From Hirundichthys speculiger (Eukaryota; Chordata; Actinopteri; Beloniformes; Exocoetidae), in contig JAGFBZ010000735.1 in the NCBI GenBank assembly GCA_018398805.1, forward strand, positions 62,001 to 126,000: a DNA stretch of 64,000 bases, given 5' to 3'. The position numbers and the translations under genes were made by a program. Shown here in pieces: positions 13,742 through 25,920 of this stretch (position 1 is the first letter of the stretch; each line of letters opens with the position of its first letter). The notes under the pieces were generated by a model. It was not told where the DNA came from. It made no database searches and was given only the letters and a program-made list of their open reading frames with translations.

Positions 13742-15926
13742 TGAGTTTATCTCAGTCTCTCAAAATCTGCTGTTGACTAAGGGATTTGTGTTTGAGCTCT
13801 CAAAAAGAAAAAAAGTTAAAAGCACTTCTGTAATGTAAGTATTTCAAAATATCCATTCAGACTTGAAGTCAACCTTTGTATTTTTTTGAAAGAGAAAATT
13901 GACTGTACTGAAAAGAGGACAAAAAAGAAGAAGAAAAACAGCACCACACCCCATATAGTAAGTAAAACATACAGCAGAAAAGACAATGACAAGTGCGCTG
14001 TGTACATAGAAACACAACAGAAACACAACAGAAACAAAACAGAACGTGCAAAAGACTTCCTCGTTTTGTGAGTCGTAACAGGAGAAACACAAGGAAAGCC
14101 TTCACTATCGCAGCACAGCAGATGCATGTGACCTTTACATAAAAACTGTATAAATGTGGTTCAGTCGCTAACTTACCACGCTATGGCGTCAGTGTTGGTA
14201 TGTGTTCATGCATGTCTGGAATGCAAATATGAGCGCGAAGAAAAACAACAGCAGAAAGTCAAAAGAGGACAAAGGCTGAGAGGTTTTCTTAAACATGGGC
14301 ATCAGTGTCATTAATCCACATGCAGGTGGAGAAAGGGATGAAAAAAGAAAAGAGGTTGGAACATAATACCATATGTTATGAGGAGAGGCAGATGGAATGC
14401 AACAACAAGCTTCCTACAAGCAAGTACATGTCTTGTTTTGGAAATCTGCTCATAACAGCACATATAGGACTGAACAGCATCCCACCAATGAGAGGGTGAG
14501 AAGCAGATCACCAAATCAGCAACAAAACTTTCCCTCTTTTTTTTTTTTTCTCATCCGCACTTCCAGTATTGGAGTGGGGAATTTTAACTTACTCATGAAA
14601 AGTAAGACCAAGCATTTTCAAACCACATTTTGCTTTAAAGAAGAGTTTTAAAAGAGCAAAATTCTAAAGGAAGTGAGCAAGTGTAGCGTAGGCGAAAGAG
14701 GGCAGAGTACTCAGGAGTAAATGAATGAGCGTGAGTAATAAAATATGAATGACAACGGGCGATGTTTACACGCAGCCTATGCAGTAGTGTCTGTCTTGAT
14801 TATCAAACAACCACAGAGAGACACGATTCCTGATTCACACACAAGTTCAAACAAGCCCAGCAAGCCTTGTTACTGTAACTGATGCACTAATGGGAGTAGG
14901 TGGGGGAGGTTGTCATTGCACCGGGGAGGGGGTGCAAGTCCAGACTGGGACTTCAAAGGCTTCGTGGATGCTTATCAACAAATGTGCTCTCGTTAGGCAC
15001 AAGAGGATGGAACGGATGAAAAGAGTCCTAAAGCGCCTCTTTCTCCTGCCCACATCAAGCCATCATTTCTGCTCCATCAGCAGAGCCAGACAAACACAGG
15101 AGGATGTACAGTATCAAAACAGACCAACAGGCAGAGGTGCATGCACAGACAGAGAGCCAGGAAGCAGGATCACCAGGTAGCCAATACTACTGAGCTTATT
15201 TATATTTCATCATTTATCCGGCAATTTTATTTTCAAAGTAAAGTTCTGAAGTTCAGCATTAGCGCAGGCTAGGTTGTTAGGATGTTGGAGCTGAGATGGA
15301 CTGACAAAGATTGTTCAGACACTTAAAAATGTGTGTGCGTGTGGAGAGAAGGATGCGTGTCTGCAAAGCCCCGGATGCGTGTGAGTTCTGCCCCCTTACA
15401 TGTAATACTCTGTGGTAGTTGAGTTCCTCCTATTCACTGAAAGAGAATGTTTTTTTTTTTTTAACTGTTTTCTTTTTTATTATGCTTATACATCTGAAAA
15501 TGTCAACATTATCCCATGTCTAGACTCAGCCTTTGCCAAAATGATAAATCTCTCTGCTGATCTTATTATGGGTCAGCATCATGACGCATGCAGCCATGTG
15601 GTATTGTGGAAAGATGGTGACAAAATTTCCCGCTCACCTTACCTTACCACATCTGGCACATCAGAGGCACACAAATCTTTAATGCCCTGAAAATCTAAAG
15701 CCATTTTAGTGCGGATGAATGAGGATCGTGGCAGGTCCCAGCTGACGCGGCCTTTACGTCCTCTGGAGCAGCGAGCGGGGATTGAGCTGCAGTGTGGAGC
15801 TCCAGAGACCTCTATATTTATCTGACACAGTAACAAGCTGCTGTCTGACTGCTGCATGGTGCAGTACAGATGTATAGTTCTTCTTCCTCCAGCCCGAGCA
15901 TTCCACCCCTTATTTACTCCACTGTG

Positions 15927-16415
15927 GCCAACAATAAAGGGCCGTGTATACTCAGCTTGTCGCAGAGATGCCGCAGTCACTTCTGATTTATACTCAATTT
16001 TGAGCGCGGTCTCCGCTATTTTATTCCACGCCGCAACGCAAGAGGGACAATCACGACCTAGCTAAACTTACTAAACTTATCTCTTGCGTTTTTCCACTTC
16101 CTCACCGTCTCCGCCGTATCCGGACCCACATTCATCGCAATCTTCCTCCATGAATTACTAGAATATGTGCTGTCTTTGTAGTGCGGAGAACTAGAATCGT
16201 ACAGATGTGGGTACTTCCTCATTTCTTCAATGACGTGCTCTTTTCTACGCGGATGTAGAATTGACCAATCAGAGGCCTCCTTTCTCTCCTCTCTGCGACA
16301 CTGTCTGCGTCAACCTACAATTTTGGCTAGGTGGCTGCGTAGGGTGGGGGGGGCATCTCTGCATCGTCTGCGTATGTTACGCAGACGACCTGACGTCCGA
16401 GTATAAATCAGGCTT
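15927..16415 (-). mobile_element. PIF/Harbinger-like element remnant with MADF/Myb-like coding segment
   Basis: The outer ends are inverted and alike: GGGCCGTGTATACTCAGC at the left, and on the minus strand from the right GCCTGATTTATACTCGGACG. Sub-terminal GCAGAGATGC motifs also mirror each other (about 15964 and 16351). On the minus strand around 16070-16155 a frame reads NSWRKIAMNVG followed by TVRKWKNARDKF, which fits the MADF/Myb-SANT-like domain of the second protein of PIF/Harbinger transposons. The transposase itself is not visible, so this is a non-autonomous or deleted copy. The ends and target duplication are imprecise. Confidence 0.5.
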
Positions 16416-17042
16416 ATGAGACCCAACACTGACCCAGTGACATGTCATCACTACAAGAGTTTTCATGATTGAAATCGTATTTGCATCTATGGGAGGAGGA
16501 CATATGCAGGATTCTGTTCACCACTTTACACGCTGCTGGATTTCTCTACAGGAGCAGCCATATTTCAAAGTCGAGAGCCATAATTCATCCTGGGCCACCC
16601 CGATGTTAACAAAGCACCAACTGGTTATTACTGTGTTGGAGTGGCCCACTGAGGCGAGCAGCCAAGGAGCTGCCCTTCTGCCAAGAGAGCAATGCCAAGA
16701 GGACTGGAGAAGGCAGAGGAGAGCCACCAGCCACCTGTGCCCATTAGGCTGCATGCTGACAGCTGCACTGACCCCCAGGATCCCACCCACACAAGACAAG
16801 GAGAGAAGGGGAAACATCACAGAGGTTCTGGGTCATTTTTATGTCACTGGCAGAAACCAGCCAACCAATCAGCATTAAAAAACAAACAAACAAAAAAAGA
16901 ATACATCATAATTGTCTTTTACTGTTTGTAAACTCAGCATTCAAATCTGGCTCTTCCTTTCTGCCTCAGAGAGAAAAAGGAGGCAGTGGAGTGAAGGGAA
17001 GTGAACAAAAAGCAGCACTGGTACCTTTAGTTAGGTAGCTCT

Positions 17043-17375
17043 CTTCAGGCGAAAGGCAGGGATACACCCTGGACAGGTCGCCAGTCCATCGCAGGGCCAC
17101 ATATAGACAAACAACCACTCACGCTCACACTCTGGGATGAATAAAGTATTTTTCATTTCATTTCAATCACTTCTACGGGCAATTTAGAACCACTAATTAA
17201 CCTAACATGCATGTCTTTGGACTGTGGAAGAAAGCCGGAGTACCCGGAGGAAACCCACACAAGCACAGGGGAGAACATAAAAACTCCACACAGAAAGGCC
17301 CCTGCTGAGGTTTGAACCAGGAACCTTCTAGCTGTGAGGCAACAGTTCTAACCACTAAGCCACTGTGCTCCCCAT
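17043..17375 (-). mobile_element. tRNA-derived SINE (DANA/Mermaid-like)
   Basis: On the minus strand the right end starts with a tRNA-like head. Box A is TGGCTTAGTGG and box B is GGTTCAAACC, about 35 nt apart. The SINE body follows, with recognisable GTGTGGAGTTTTTATGTTCT, CTCCGGCTTTCTTCCACAGT and AAAGACATGCATGTTAGG blocks, and a 3' part containing GATGGACTGGCGACCTGTCC. This order is that of the widespread teleost DANA/Mermaid-type SINEs. About 35 nt resembling a LINE tail (17130-17165, TGGGATGAATAAAGTA...) interrupts the 3' part. The box A and B pair marks an RNA polymerase III promoter derived from tRNA; activity is unlikely given divergence. Confidence 0.8.
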
Positions 17376-17611
17376 TAACCTTTTATGCATTTTAATAAAA
17401 AAAAAATAGCAAAGGTAACACCATTGCTCATCATGATATCAGCCTGATCATCCTGAAAGGTTGTCTAACTGACTGGACATCAACCACTGGAATAAACCTC
17501 TCAAAGCACCCGTTCACTCTTCCACTATCTGAACATTACAACAAAATCAATTACATCAAATATGAACATGCAGGATTTAGCTCAGGTCTTTCAAGCACAG
17601 TGGCAGGTCTC

Positions 17612-17745
17612 CCAGGTGGCTTAGTTTAGGTCCTGGGTTCAAATCACAGTTGCATCAGAAAGGGCATCCAGCATAAAACTTGTGCCAAACTAATCATGCG
17701 GATTACTCCGCTGCGGCGACCCTAACCAGGAAGGAACTGAAATGG
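17612..17745 (+). mobile_element. second tRNA-derived SINE, degraded
   Basis: A degraded A-box (GGTGGCTTAGTT) and B-box (GGGTTCAAATC) are followed by AGAAAGGGCATCCAGC, AAAACTTGTGCCAAAC, ATGCGGATTACTCCGCTG and GCGACCC. These blocks belong to a common teleost tRNA-derived SINE distinct from the one 240 nt upstream. It is in the opposite orientation to that SINE. Family name not assigned. Confidence 0.6.
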
Positions 17746-18049
17746 AAGGGTTTTTTTTCGAGCACAGTGGTAAATGTTAATTTCTAACTGCAATGCACTA
17801 CAATAAGAGCAGGGGGCAGTATAACGTCCATTATCTGACACAATAACGTCACATAGCTGCTGAAGAAGGAGATAATCAGGAAGAAAAAAAAAGCTACACA
17901 ACTTTTTTCAAGTATGGAGTTATTTACAGAAAACAAAGCAGTGAAATCAGTGAAATGCAGACTTGGTAATAAGGAAATTGAGTTTTATGACAGCATGATG
18001 CTAAATCAACTAATGAAAACAAATAATATTAGCATCCGGCATATTTGCT

Positions 18050-18488
18050 GACCCCCCCCCCCCCCCGCGCGAATATCTGAATCCGCAAACAGGAGCCAGA
18101 GCTCTCCGAGCCTAAATAATGTGTTTAAAAACCGCAAAAAAGTAGAGAGGTACTGCAAAACAAGACAAAGGCTCAACTGTGGTCTTTCTTGGTCTTTCTG
18201 CACAACAACCTGTGATGCTTGGGTGATGCGTCTCGGCCAATCAGAGCACAGATTCTAGAGTGCTGGGCCATCTGCGTTTCTCATGTTGCTTACAGGAGGC
18301 TGTGAGTCATCGTTTGACGTTTCGCTGGCAGCTGTGGCCTCTCGTCTGCTGTGGGGTGGATTTTTGTGAATTTCCGCGATTTTTTCATGATTTTTTTATT
18401 ATATTATATTATATTATATATTTCTGAAAAATCCGCGAATAACTAAGACTCGCAGAACTTAAAGCGTGAATTGGCAAGGGATCACTGT
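18050..18488. mobile_element. Tigger-like element remnant, one end preserved
   Basis: The right end reads, from outside on the minus strand, CAGTGATCCCTTGCCAATTC, with a TA next to it at 18487-18490. Fish Tigger-like terminal repeats start in this way. Inside are mirrored CGCGGATTTTTCAG-like and CGAATATCTGAATCCGC segments and an (ATATT)n stretch near 18395. The left terminal repeat is missing or replaced by a C-run (18053-18066). No transposase coding is visible. Confidence 0.45.
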
Positions 18489-21400
18489 ACCATAATGACC
18501 TCTGAAAAGAAAAAGAAAAAATCCCACCACAACATTAAATAACTAATCACTATAACAGGCACTTATTCGCTCAGCGTCCACAACAGATACCTATAATCAA
18601 GATATTTCTGTTTCTTTTGTTTTCTTTCTGTAATTCGTGATTGAGTATCATCATGAGTGAGTGGAAAGGTGCTTGTGATATTTGTACATTTTGGGGGGCC
18701 TCTGAAAACCAAAAATGTTATTTGAGAAGAATGAAAAAACTAATGAATAAAAGATACCGCTGAGATAATCCAATTTACCTTCAGTATGTTGCAAAAAAAA
18801 GGTTTTATATATGCTGTTTTATATCTCGTCTTTACTACCTAAGAGATAATGTAATGCAGGTTTGGGTTCAAATTTGTGGTTTTTGATTGGGACCTGATCT
18901 GAGGTGGTCTCAAAAACTCTCAAAAGCAGTGGAATGGCCCTTTAGCCTTCTGATGAATCAGAAACTAGGTGATTTATCATTCACCAATGAATTGACAGAC
19001 TCAGAGAATAAAATAAGTGAGTGGCTGGCCCAGACGGTACCAGCAACAGATTAGTAACTGAGTTTTGGAGAGTGTGTGAACTTTATGACAGTTGAGGAGT
19101 TTTAGACATATACCCTTCCACTATTTCAAACACTCTTAAACAAAGTTTGTTACCATGTAGGACCTTTGTAGCTCATTGTACAGTGGAACAGTTCAAACTA
19201 CATAGGTCTCCATAATTTTTTTTCATTCTCCTATAGTCTAATGGTTTACCTAAGATGTCTATGGCAACAATGTCCCAACATACGTATGGATGTTTTTGCA
19301 TTTTTGTCCACCTTTCAACCAAAACACCTTTCCATTTAGCATAATTTTACAGGGGCATCTTCTGTAAACCCTGGACTTGGCAACACCCAAGACAATATGA
19401 CTCATTGGAAGAAATGCATACGAAGTAGAACATTTTTTCCCTTATCAGTCACTATAAAATTCAATCAGACCCTTCTTAAATGTAAGAGAATAGAAGCTTA
19501 GATGTGGGGTGTAAAAAAAAAAAATAAAATAAAATAAAAAGGCACACCATGGCCAAATCTTTGGGACTACTGTAATGTGATGCAATGACATTAAAGGATC
19601 TTTAGTTCCATCGTGCTGTAATAGGCCTGCGGCAACACACCCACTGCCTTAAGATTCCAGTGCAAAAACATCTCAAACACACTGAATTAATAAAACAAGA
19701 AAGTACAAGCAGCCAACAGGACCTCTGCAAGATAAATACACGTCCACACAGCCCAAGTGAGTCATAAATGACTGAGACAGATTACTTTTGTACTAGTCTT
19801 TACACAGTTTGCTTAAAAAGCTTTGCTTATTCTACCTTCAAGTGGTTTGGCCACTTTATGAATTGTCGCCATTAAAGACATTATACAGTAAAATTACACA
19901 GATGGCAATTTGTAAAAAGCTTACATGATGCAAACTTTGCTTGCAGCAAATATAATCTAGTGTTGGTATGAAGAGAGCTAAAAGAAAGCATTTCTGAAGA
20001 AGTGAGTGACTGTCACGCACAATTCATCTTGTTGTGTAATTCATTCCTTTGTAATTTTATGATGCCCTTTCATCTCCTCATTGTGCACATGTTCCGAAGA
20101 AAAGCAGACAGCAGAACACCACAGGCACTTTGAGGCCTGCTTGATATCAGTTTTATAGACGGCTTTACACAAAAAACACGTACAAGCAACCATTTGATCC
20201 ATGAAGTATACTGCAAAAACTAGTCATTCTATGATAACTTTTGTTTTGTTTTTTTTTTTACTTTTTATGGAAGTCTTAGTGTGTTTTGGTTGTATTATTT
20301 GCTACCAAAATACTATTTACTATCATAAACAAGAAGAAACACTCATCCACCGGAAAGATGAGGAAGTGAAACGGTTTTTAAAGAGACACAGATTTCAGTG
20401 AAGTGTGAAGGGATAAGTAGAGGGAGTAGCTCAGATGCCCCTTACCACACACATAACTGAGAGAAAATAGAGGAGCAATGTTTCTGTGACCCCAATGAAC
20501 CCGACAAACTATTCTGGCAAAGCAGCGCACTCACCCTTCTCTCTGCAGCATAGCACTGTACATCCTTACCTCTGCAGGAGAGATTTGTTAGCAAGATATT
20601 TCTTTTCTTTTCTTTTTTTTTTTCCCCCCACTGAGGAATTGACCCACACTCTCAGAGTTTACTTCCAGGCATGGCACATTATCTCCCAGGAGTCAAAGCC
20701 AAGGCTGTGGGTAAATAGCTATGCTGGCCTGAGTTAAGTAGAATGATACAACTGGGCTAGGTCGGCGCCAAGGGCAAGCACAGGAAGAAGGCGAGGGCCC
20801 TTGAATTTCTTAGCTCTCTGAGAGGCGTCACTAAGAGGCGTCACTAAAAGGCGGTGATGGGCCTCATCCTTCCTGCCATGTAAAGCAGGACCGAGGGGAA
20901 ACCACCTCAAAGCTGGAGTGGTATTACGGGTTACGCGGAAGTTATAGTATTCATGCGGATTTATGAATGAGCAGTGAGAGTAAATGATGAGTCACAGCTT
21001 CCGCGCTGCACAGCCAGAAGACAGCAGGCGGCCTATCACCAGAGGCACTGGGTGGCCTAAAACAGGCATCAAAGGCTGGAAACAGCAGGCGCAGTTACAG
21101 TGGAGACAAGCAACCTGGGCACAAGCTGGGGAAAATTTGTCAGAGGGGTGGCACAAGAGAGAAGGGAGCATATGTCTGAGTGAGCCTTTCAGCATTTGAA
21201 TGCGAGTCCAAGTGTGTCAGTCACTCTCTTTGGAGGCCGGCTGCAAGACAAAAACATCCGATTTTGATCTATCAAGTCTATGAGAGGAAGCTTCAGAAAA
21301 TAGACTTTGAGAGAGGACCTTTGTAGGCCACAGAGGACATGAGTCGGATAAACTCATACAGCCAGCCATCAATGGACAATAAGCCCTGCTGTTCATACAT

Positions 21401-24400
21401 GGACAATAACGCACTGTATAACACGTCACTGAAATTTTGCAAACTCACAAATTTAATACATTTAACCAAGAAAGACACTGTTGTTGGCATTAAAAGCTAA
21501 TAATACTAGTCAACACATGTGTGGCTTCTCAAACAATGAGGGACAATGTAATATTTTACAATTTTGTATTTGCAAGAAACTCAAAACACATCAAAGCATG
21601 AGGTGAAAAAAAGAATTCCACCTCAGGTCTCTCAAAAGTCCAAAGGCAACCAATAAAACTAATTGAGCAGATAAACTATTTGTAACTAAACTGAATTTTC
21701 CTCTTACTTTAAGAGAGGCTAAGGTTCTGTGTGTGATGGTCTCTGTTTCGGGTGAATTTATATTATCCCACAGATCCCAAGATGACATTTATCAAAGTGA
21801 CCTAAAAGAGAGAAATTCAACAAAGCCCAGGGAAGAGGAGGAGAGGGAGGAAGGGTGGATGGAGCAAAATAGGAAGAGTGCACTGAGACGGAAAAAGGAA
21901 AACATATAGAGCAGCTGGTTCTATGCGATATCCTACTGGATCACAGATAAATCGGGTCACTTAATAAAAATGACTTCTTATACAACACTGTCAGGATGAA
22001 CTTTTTTTTTTACTGAGTTGTAGCCTACTGTAGATTAAAGTATGAACAGTGTAGCATGTACAACTCTTGTTGCGTTTCTTGCCTTTGGACAACTCTTTTA
22101 AGACACATACAGTAAGCATGTGGAAACATGTTCTGGAAGTCTAAGTTCCAAAGCAGCAATTTGTCGTTTGAAGTTTGATTATGGCCTTTTGTTTGCTCAA
22201 GTGAGACAAGAGACAAGCAGACAGAGAAAATAGCTACTTTAAAAATATGCCGTCAGAAATGTATGTAAACATATATGTAATGTAAATATATAAATATAAA
22301 TAAATAAAATAGAGAAATATCTGCCTTTTAACTGTGGTTCAAAAAGGAACCAATATGCATGGGAAAAAAAAATAGCCAGTGCTTTACATCTAAAGCATTT
22401 ATTTCAGTGACACCAAGGAGTCCACATTCTGTGAATCAATGGTACCAGATATTTGGGGGAAGTAATGGATACAAGGACATGCAAATACACAATAAGTGCA
22501 CACAAAACCAAATTTAATAGGATGAGGTTATCTACGTCCAAGCCGAAAACATTCCCCACAGTAAAGATATTCAGAGCCACTTTCTTCTTTCAAAGGGAGC
22601 TGTGTTGATCCAGAAAACTGAAGTCAACTCCAGCCGTACTGCTAATGAAACGCAAATGTGATCATCCCATCATTTGGCTGGTGGTTGAGGGAGGGTAGGA
22701 GCGTATGACTTTGATCAACACAAGTGACATCCCTTCAGTACTAACACTGGCACACTGCCTGGGCTTTGTACAAAATGGAGCAAAGCGCAGGCGAGTAGTT
22801 CATGCCCAGTGGAAACAGCGGCTGTATGGGCACTGAGTCATGAGGATGAATGTGCCCCCCGGAAAGCACCGTACAACCAAGAGTGGAATTTGAGATCTTT
22901 TCTGTTTCCTGTCCCTATAACCGCAGGACTCTGATAAGCTCCAGAGATTCCATTAAATATTTAAAAGCTTCCTTGTATCTGTGAAACCAGCCTACCGTGG
23001 CACACAACAACCCCGGATAAACACAGAAGAGACCACACATCGATCTGTTTCAATGCTAATGGCAAACGAGACACAAACAGACTCTGCATGGCACTGCACA
23101 CACGCGCACACACACACATACACACACTGCACATACACCGTGTACTGTGTTTCCCCCTCTTTATCCCCTCACAAGTGCAATGACTAAGCCAGCAAGAATT
23201 TCTACCTTATATAATTAAAGGCGCACACTCATCTAACTTAATACATGCATTACATGAAACTATTAACTTTGTCTTGCAAAAGTATAAAGTGAGTATTGAT
23301 CATCTGCAGTTTGATTCCCTGTAAAGTTAATCTTAACAACAAGATGTTTGTTTTAAACTGTAACCTCAGAAATCAGCTTACAAGAAGAGGGCTTTAGCTT
23401 CTGTTTATGCTTAAAAAAAACTTTTTATATTCATTTTTGATTTAAAAAAAACTTGTTCTCCTGGCACGGGGAGCCAGGAGAACAACCAAAAATGATTTTT
23501 AAGTAAAGAAAAAGATAACATAACTGGTTAACAAGTAGCCCGGCTCTTTCAAAACATTATGGGCCAATTGCAGTGTCACTAGCTTAGCTGAGGGTTAGAG
23601 TTTAACTCCGAGTTAAACCCTGATGTGATGTAAGAACGCCACTGCACTGTTGATAGCATCTGTGGGTTAACCTGCCGCCGACAGTCTACTTAAGCTCAAT
23701 TGCCGTGTCCTCAAAAGATAAATAAGTAAAATAAAATAAAATGATTTTTTAAGTATAAGGTATTAGGATGTCCTTTCTTGTGTCCTCAGCCAGCCCAGAT
23801 CTGAGTGCCAATCTGTGGCCCAGCTGCATGTTCACCCCCATTTATTTTCAAGCATCCACCTAAACAACTCCTCTCAAGAAGTCCTGAGAGTGATAGCTGT
23901 CTCTGTCATAGATGCTCTCTGGAATTTATGTTAAAACATAGCTAAGTTAGCCACATGCTAACCATCAGTGCAGCTGGTCTAAGTATTGTGACATAGTATA
24001 TTTTTTTCAAACCCCTTCAAGGCTTAGCCTTCCACTTATCTAACCCTGAATATAAGTCCCATTGCCATGTCTGAATGAACAGTCTGGTGATTTCCTGTAA
24101 CAATATCTGATGGTAAACTTACAAGGCCAGATCTAAAAATGAATTTATAGTAACAATGGTGGGTCTTCATTTAGCATAAAATTACTTTTTTGTCTTATTA
24201 TTAAAAAGTAGTGCTGTCAAAGCTTTCATATTCTATGGCTTTAACCTGTTTCAGCATTTATGGATATTTTGCACAATGTTAAATGAAAAGAAAAAAAAAA
24301 TCTTGGCTTAAAATGACAAATCCTGCTGCATGCAATACTTTTTCAGGAGAATCCAACGACTGTATTTAGTATACAACCACACTGAGATTTCTATGCTAAT

Positions 24401-24950
24401 ATGAATAGAGATGGCAATATTACACGTTGTCAGAAAATCCCAGTTTTATAAGGACCAAAGTCCTTATGAAGCAAGAACTGCGAAATTGTGCTATTGTTAT
24501 CCGCTAGGTGGCAGTGATATGTTACAATTGGGGCTTTTTGGGGCAACAACCACTTCCAGTAAAGAAAGCAACAACCTAAAACATGCAATAGATCGTTTTC
24601 TTCCTTTAAACAACCATATTGTACTACTGCAGTGCTGCGGAGTGTACATCACATAGCTTCAAAGAGAAGACGCTAAACATCTATCCCTTCACGGCTGACG
24701 CGATGTGGGTGAAGTAGTCAACAGATCTTTCTGCACAGAGAATGTAGAAAGCACTGATTACGCTTGAAGGGAAGGGGAAAATGGGCAAGAATGTCAAAGT
24801 GCTGAACCTCTCAACCTCACAAAAAATTCCTGGCTATGTTCACATTATTTATACTAGGAAAAGATCAGCACTGACAGCTACGCAAGTAGTGATCCTGTCT
24901 ACTCTGCCTGGAATAACTGAGTGGCAACGATACCACTTACAGATTAACGC
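18489..24950. other. igf1r intron 2, no supported feature
   Basis: AT-rich unique sequence with short A- and T-runs, a brief duplicated AAGAGGCGTCACT unit (20820-20848) and an imperfect CA-rich stretch (23098-23130). No exon, RNA gene or recognisable transposon was found. Confidence 0.5.
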
Positions 24951-24959
24951 TTGTTCCAG

Positions 24960-25260
24960 TTCCTCCCCTGACCACTAGGTGTCAGCTCCAAAACAGAAGA
25001 ACTCTCAATTGACTCCCATGTTAAAATAGCCAACTTTCCAGCAGAATTGAACACATTTACAGCCTGGTACAAAAATTGGTTTTGGTTTCTATAGTTAGTT
25101 TTGATATCCATGACAACTATACGGGGGGTGAATTTTGTTTTTGTACTGCATCAGATACATTTATATTAAGTCAGCTTCTGTGGCGGCCGCCTGCGGACTG
25201 CAAGCAAACCTCCAATAGGGACGTCCAGTCACTCTGAGGTGAGCCAGGCAGCACCACTTC
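24960..25260. repeat. probable dispersed teleost repeat of unnamed family
   Basis: Blocks such as TTTACAGCCTGGTACAAAAA, CCATGACAACTATACGGGGG and GTCACTCTGAGGTGAGCC look like a repeat seen often in fish genomes, recalled from general familiarity and not from a search. No terminal repeats, tRNA boxes or coding segment could be defined. The boundaries are guesses. Confidence 0.3.
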
Positions 25261-25599
25261 TTTCGTTCAGTAGAGACACTTGAAATGAGGATCTTTGGGC
25301 AAAATAAAGAGAAATGAATATAAGGTAATATTAATGAACATCCAGGTTTAGCAGAAGCTAAGCCAACTAGAAACAGCTTACTGGTGGGCGTGCTCCAGCC
25401 AGCTTGTCAGCACGGCAGGTCCCACCTCTTTGCAACATGGCCCCAAGCAGTTCGAGGAAATAACGGGCTTCAGATGCTCTCTGTACAAACCCATGGGTCA
25501 CATGACCGGATGCTGTGTCCAGTATTTACAGTCAATAATTTGAAAGAATAGTCGCTTATTTCTAGTTAGCATAATATAGCCTTCATGATCTCCTGTCTT

Positions 25600-25920
25600 T
25601 GCTTGTTGAATAAGAAACCACACAATATAACTTCGGACTCCCATCCCAGTCATCTGCCACAGCAACTGCTTCAGCTTTAAGGCGCTATGTCAGACATCAA
25701 CAATAATGACTAAAACATGAATCTAGCTTACAGAGCTACAGTGGAGTTCAGAAGTAACAAAGAAGCCTGAGAAAGTGACGGCGGAAGAGGTGAGGAGGAT
25801 CAAACCAGAGATTGGTCGAGCAAGACACATAACAAGAGTAAATATTGAACAGAGTTATAAGAGCAATTTAACCTCCTTACCAACACGAGGAGCCTCAGTG
25901 ATTTAAAAAAAAAAAAAAAA
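25600..25920 (+). repeat. A-tailed dispersed repeat, copy B
   Basis: Partner of 6640-6956, sharing ordered blocks and a terminal A-run (25905-25920) in the same orientation. See copy A for the comparison. Too diverged for a reliable identity estimate by eye. Confidence 0.4.

Noticed and set aside
13816..14127. Three overlapping minus-strand frames rich in Phe, Val and Cys
   Set aside because: The hydrophobic look comes from A-rich plus-strand sequence read in reverse. No gene signal.
16465..16878. 137-codon plus-strand open frame
   Set aside because: No domain or homology recognised. Overlapping frames on both strands suggest chance.
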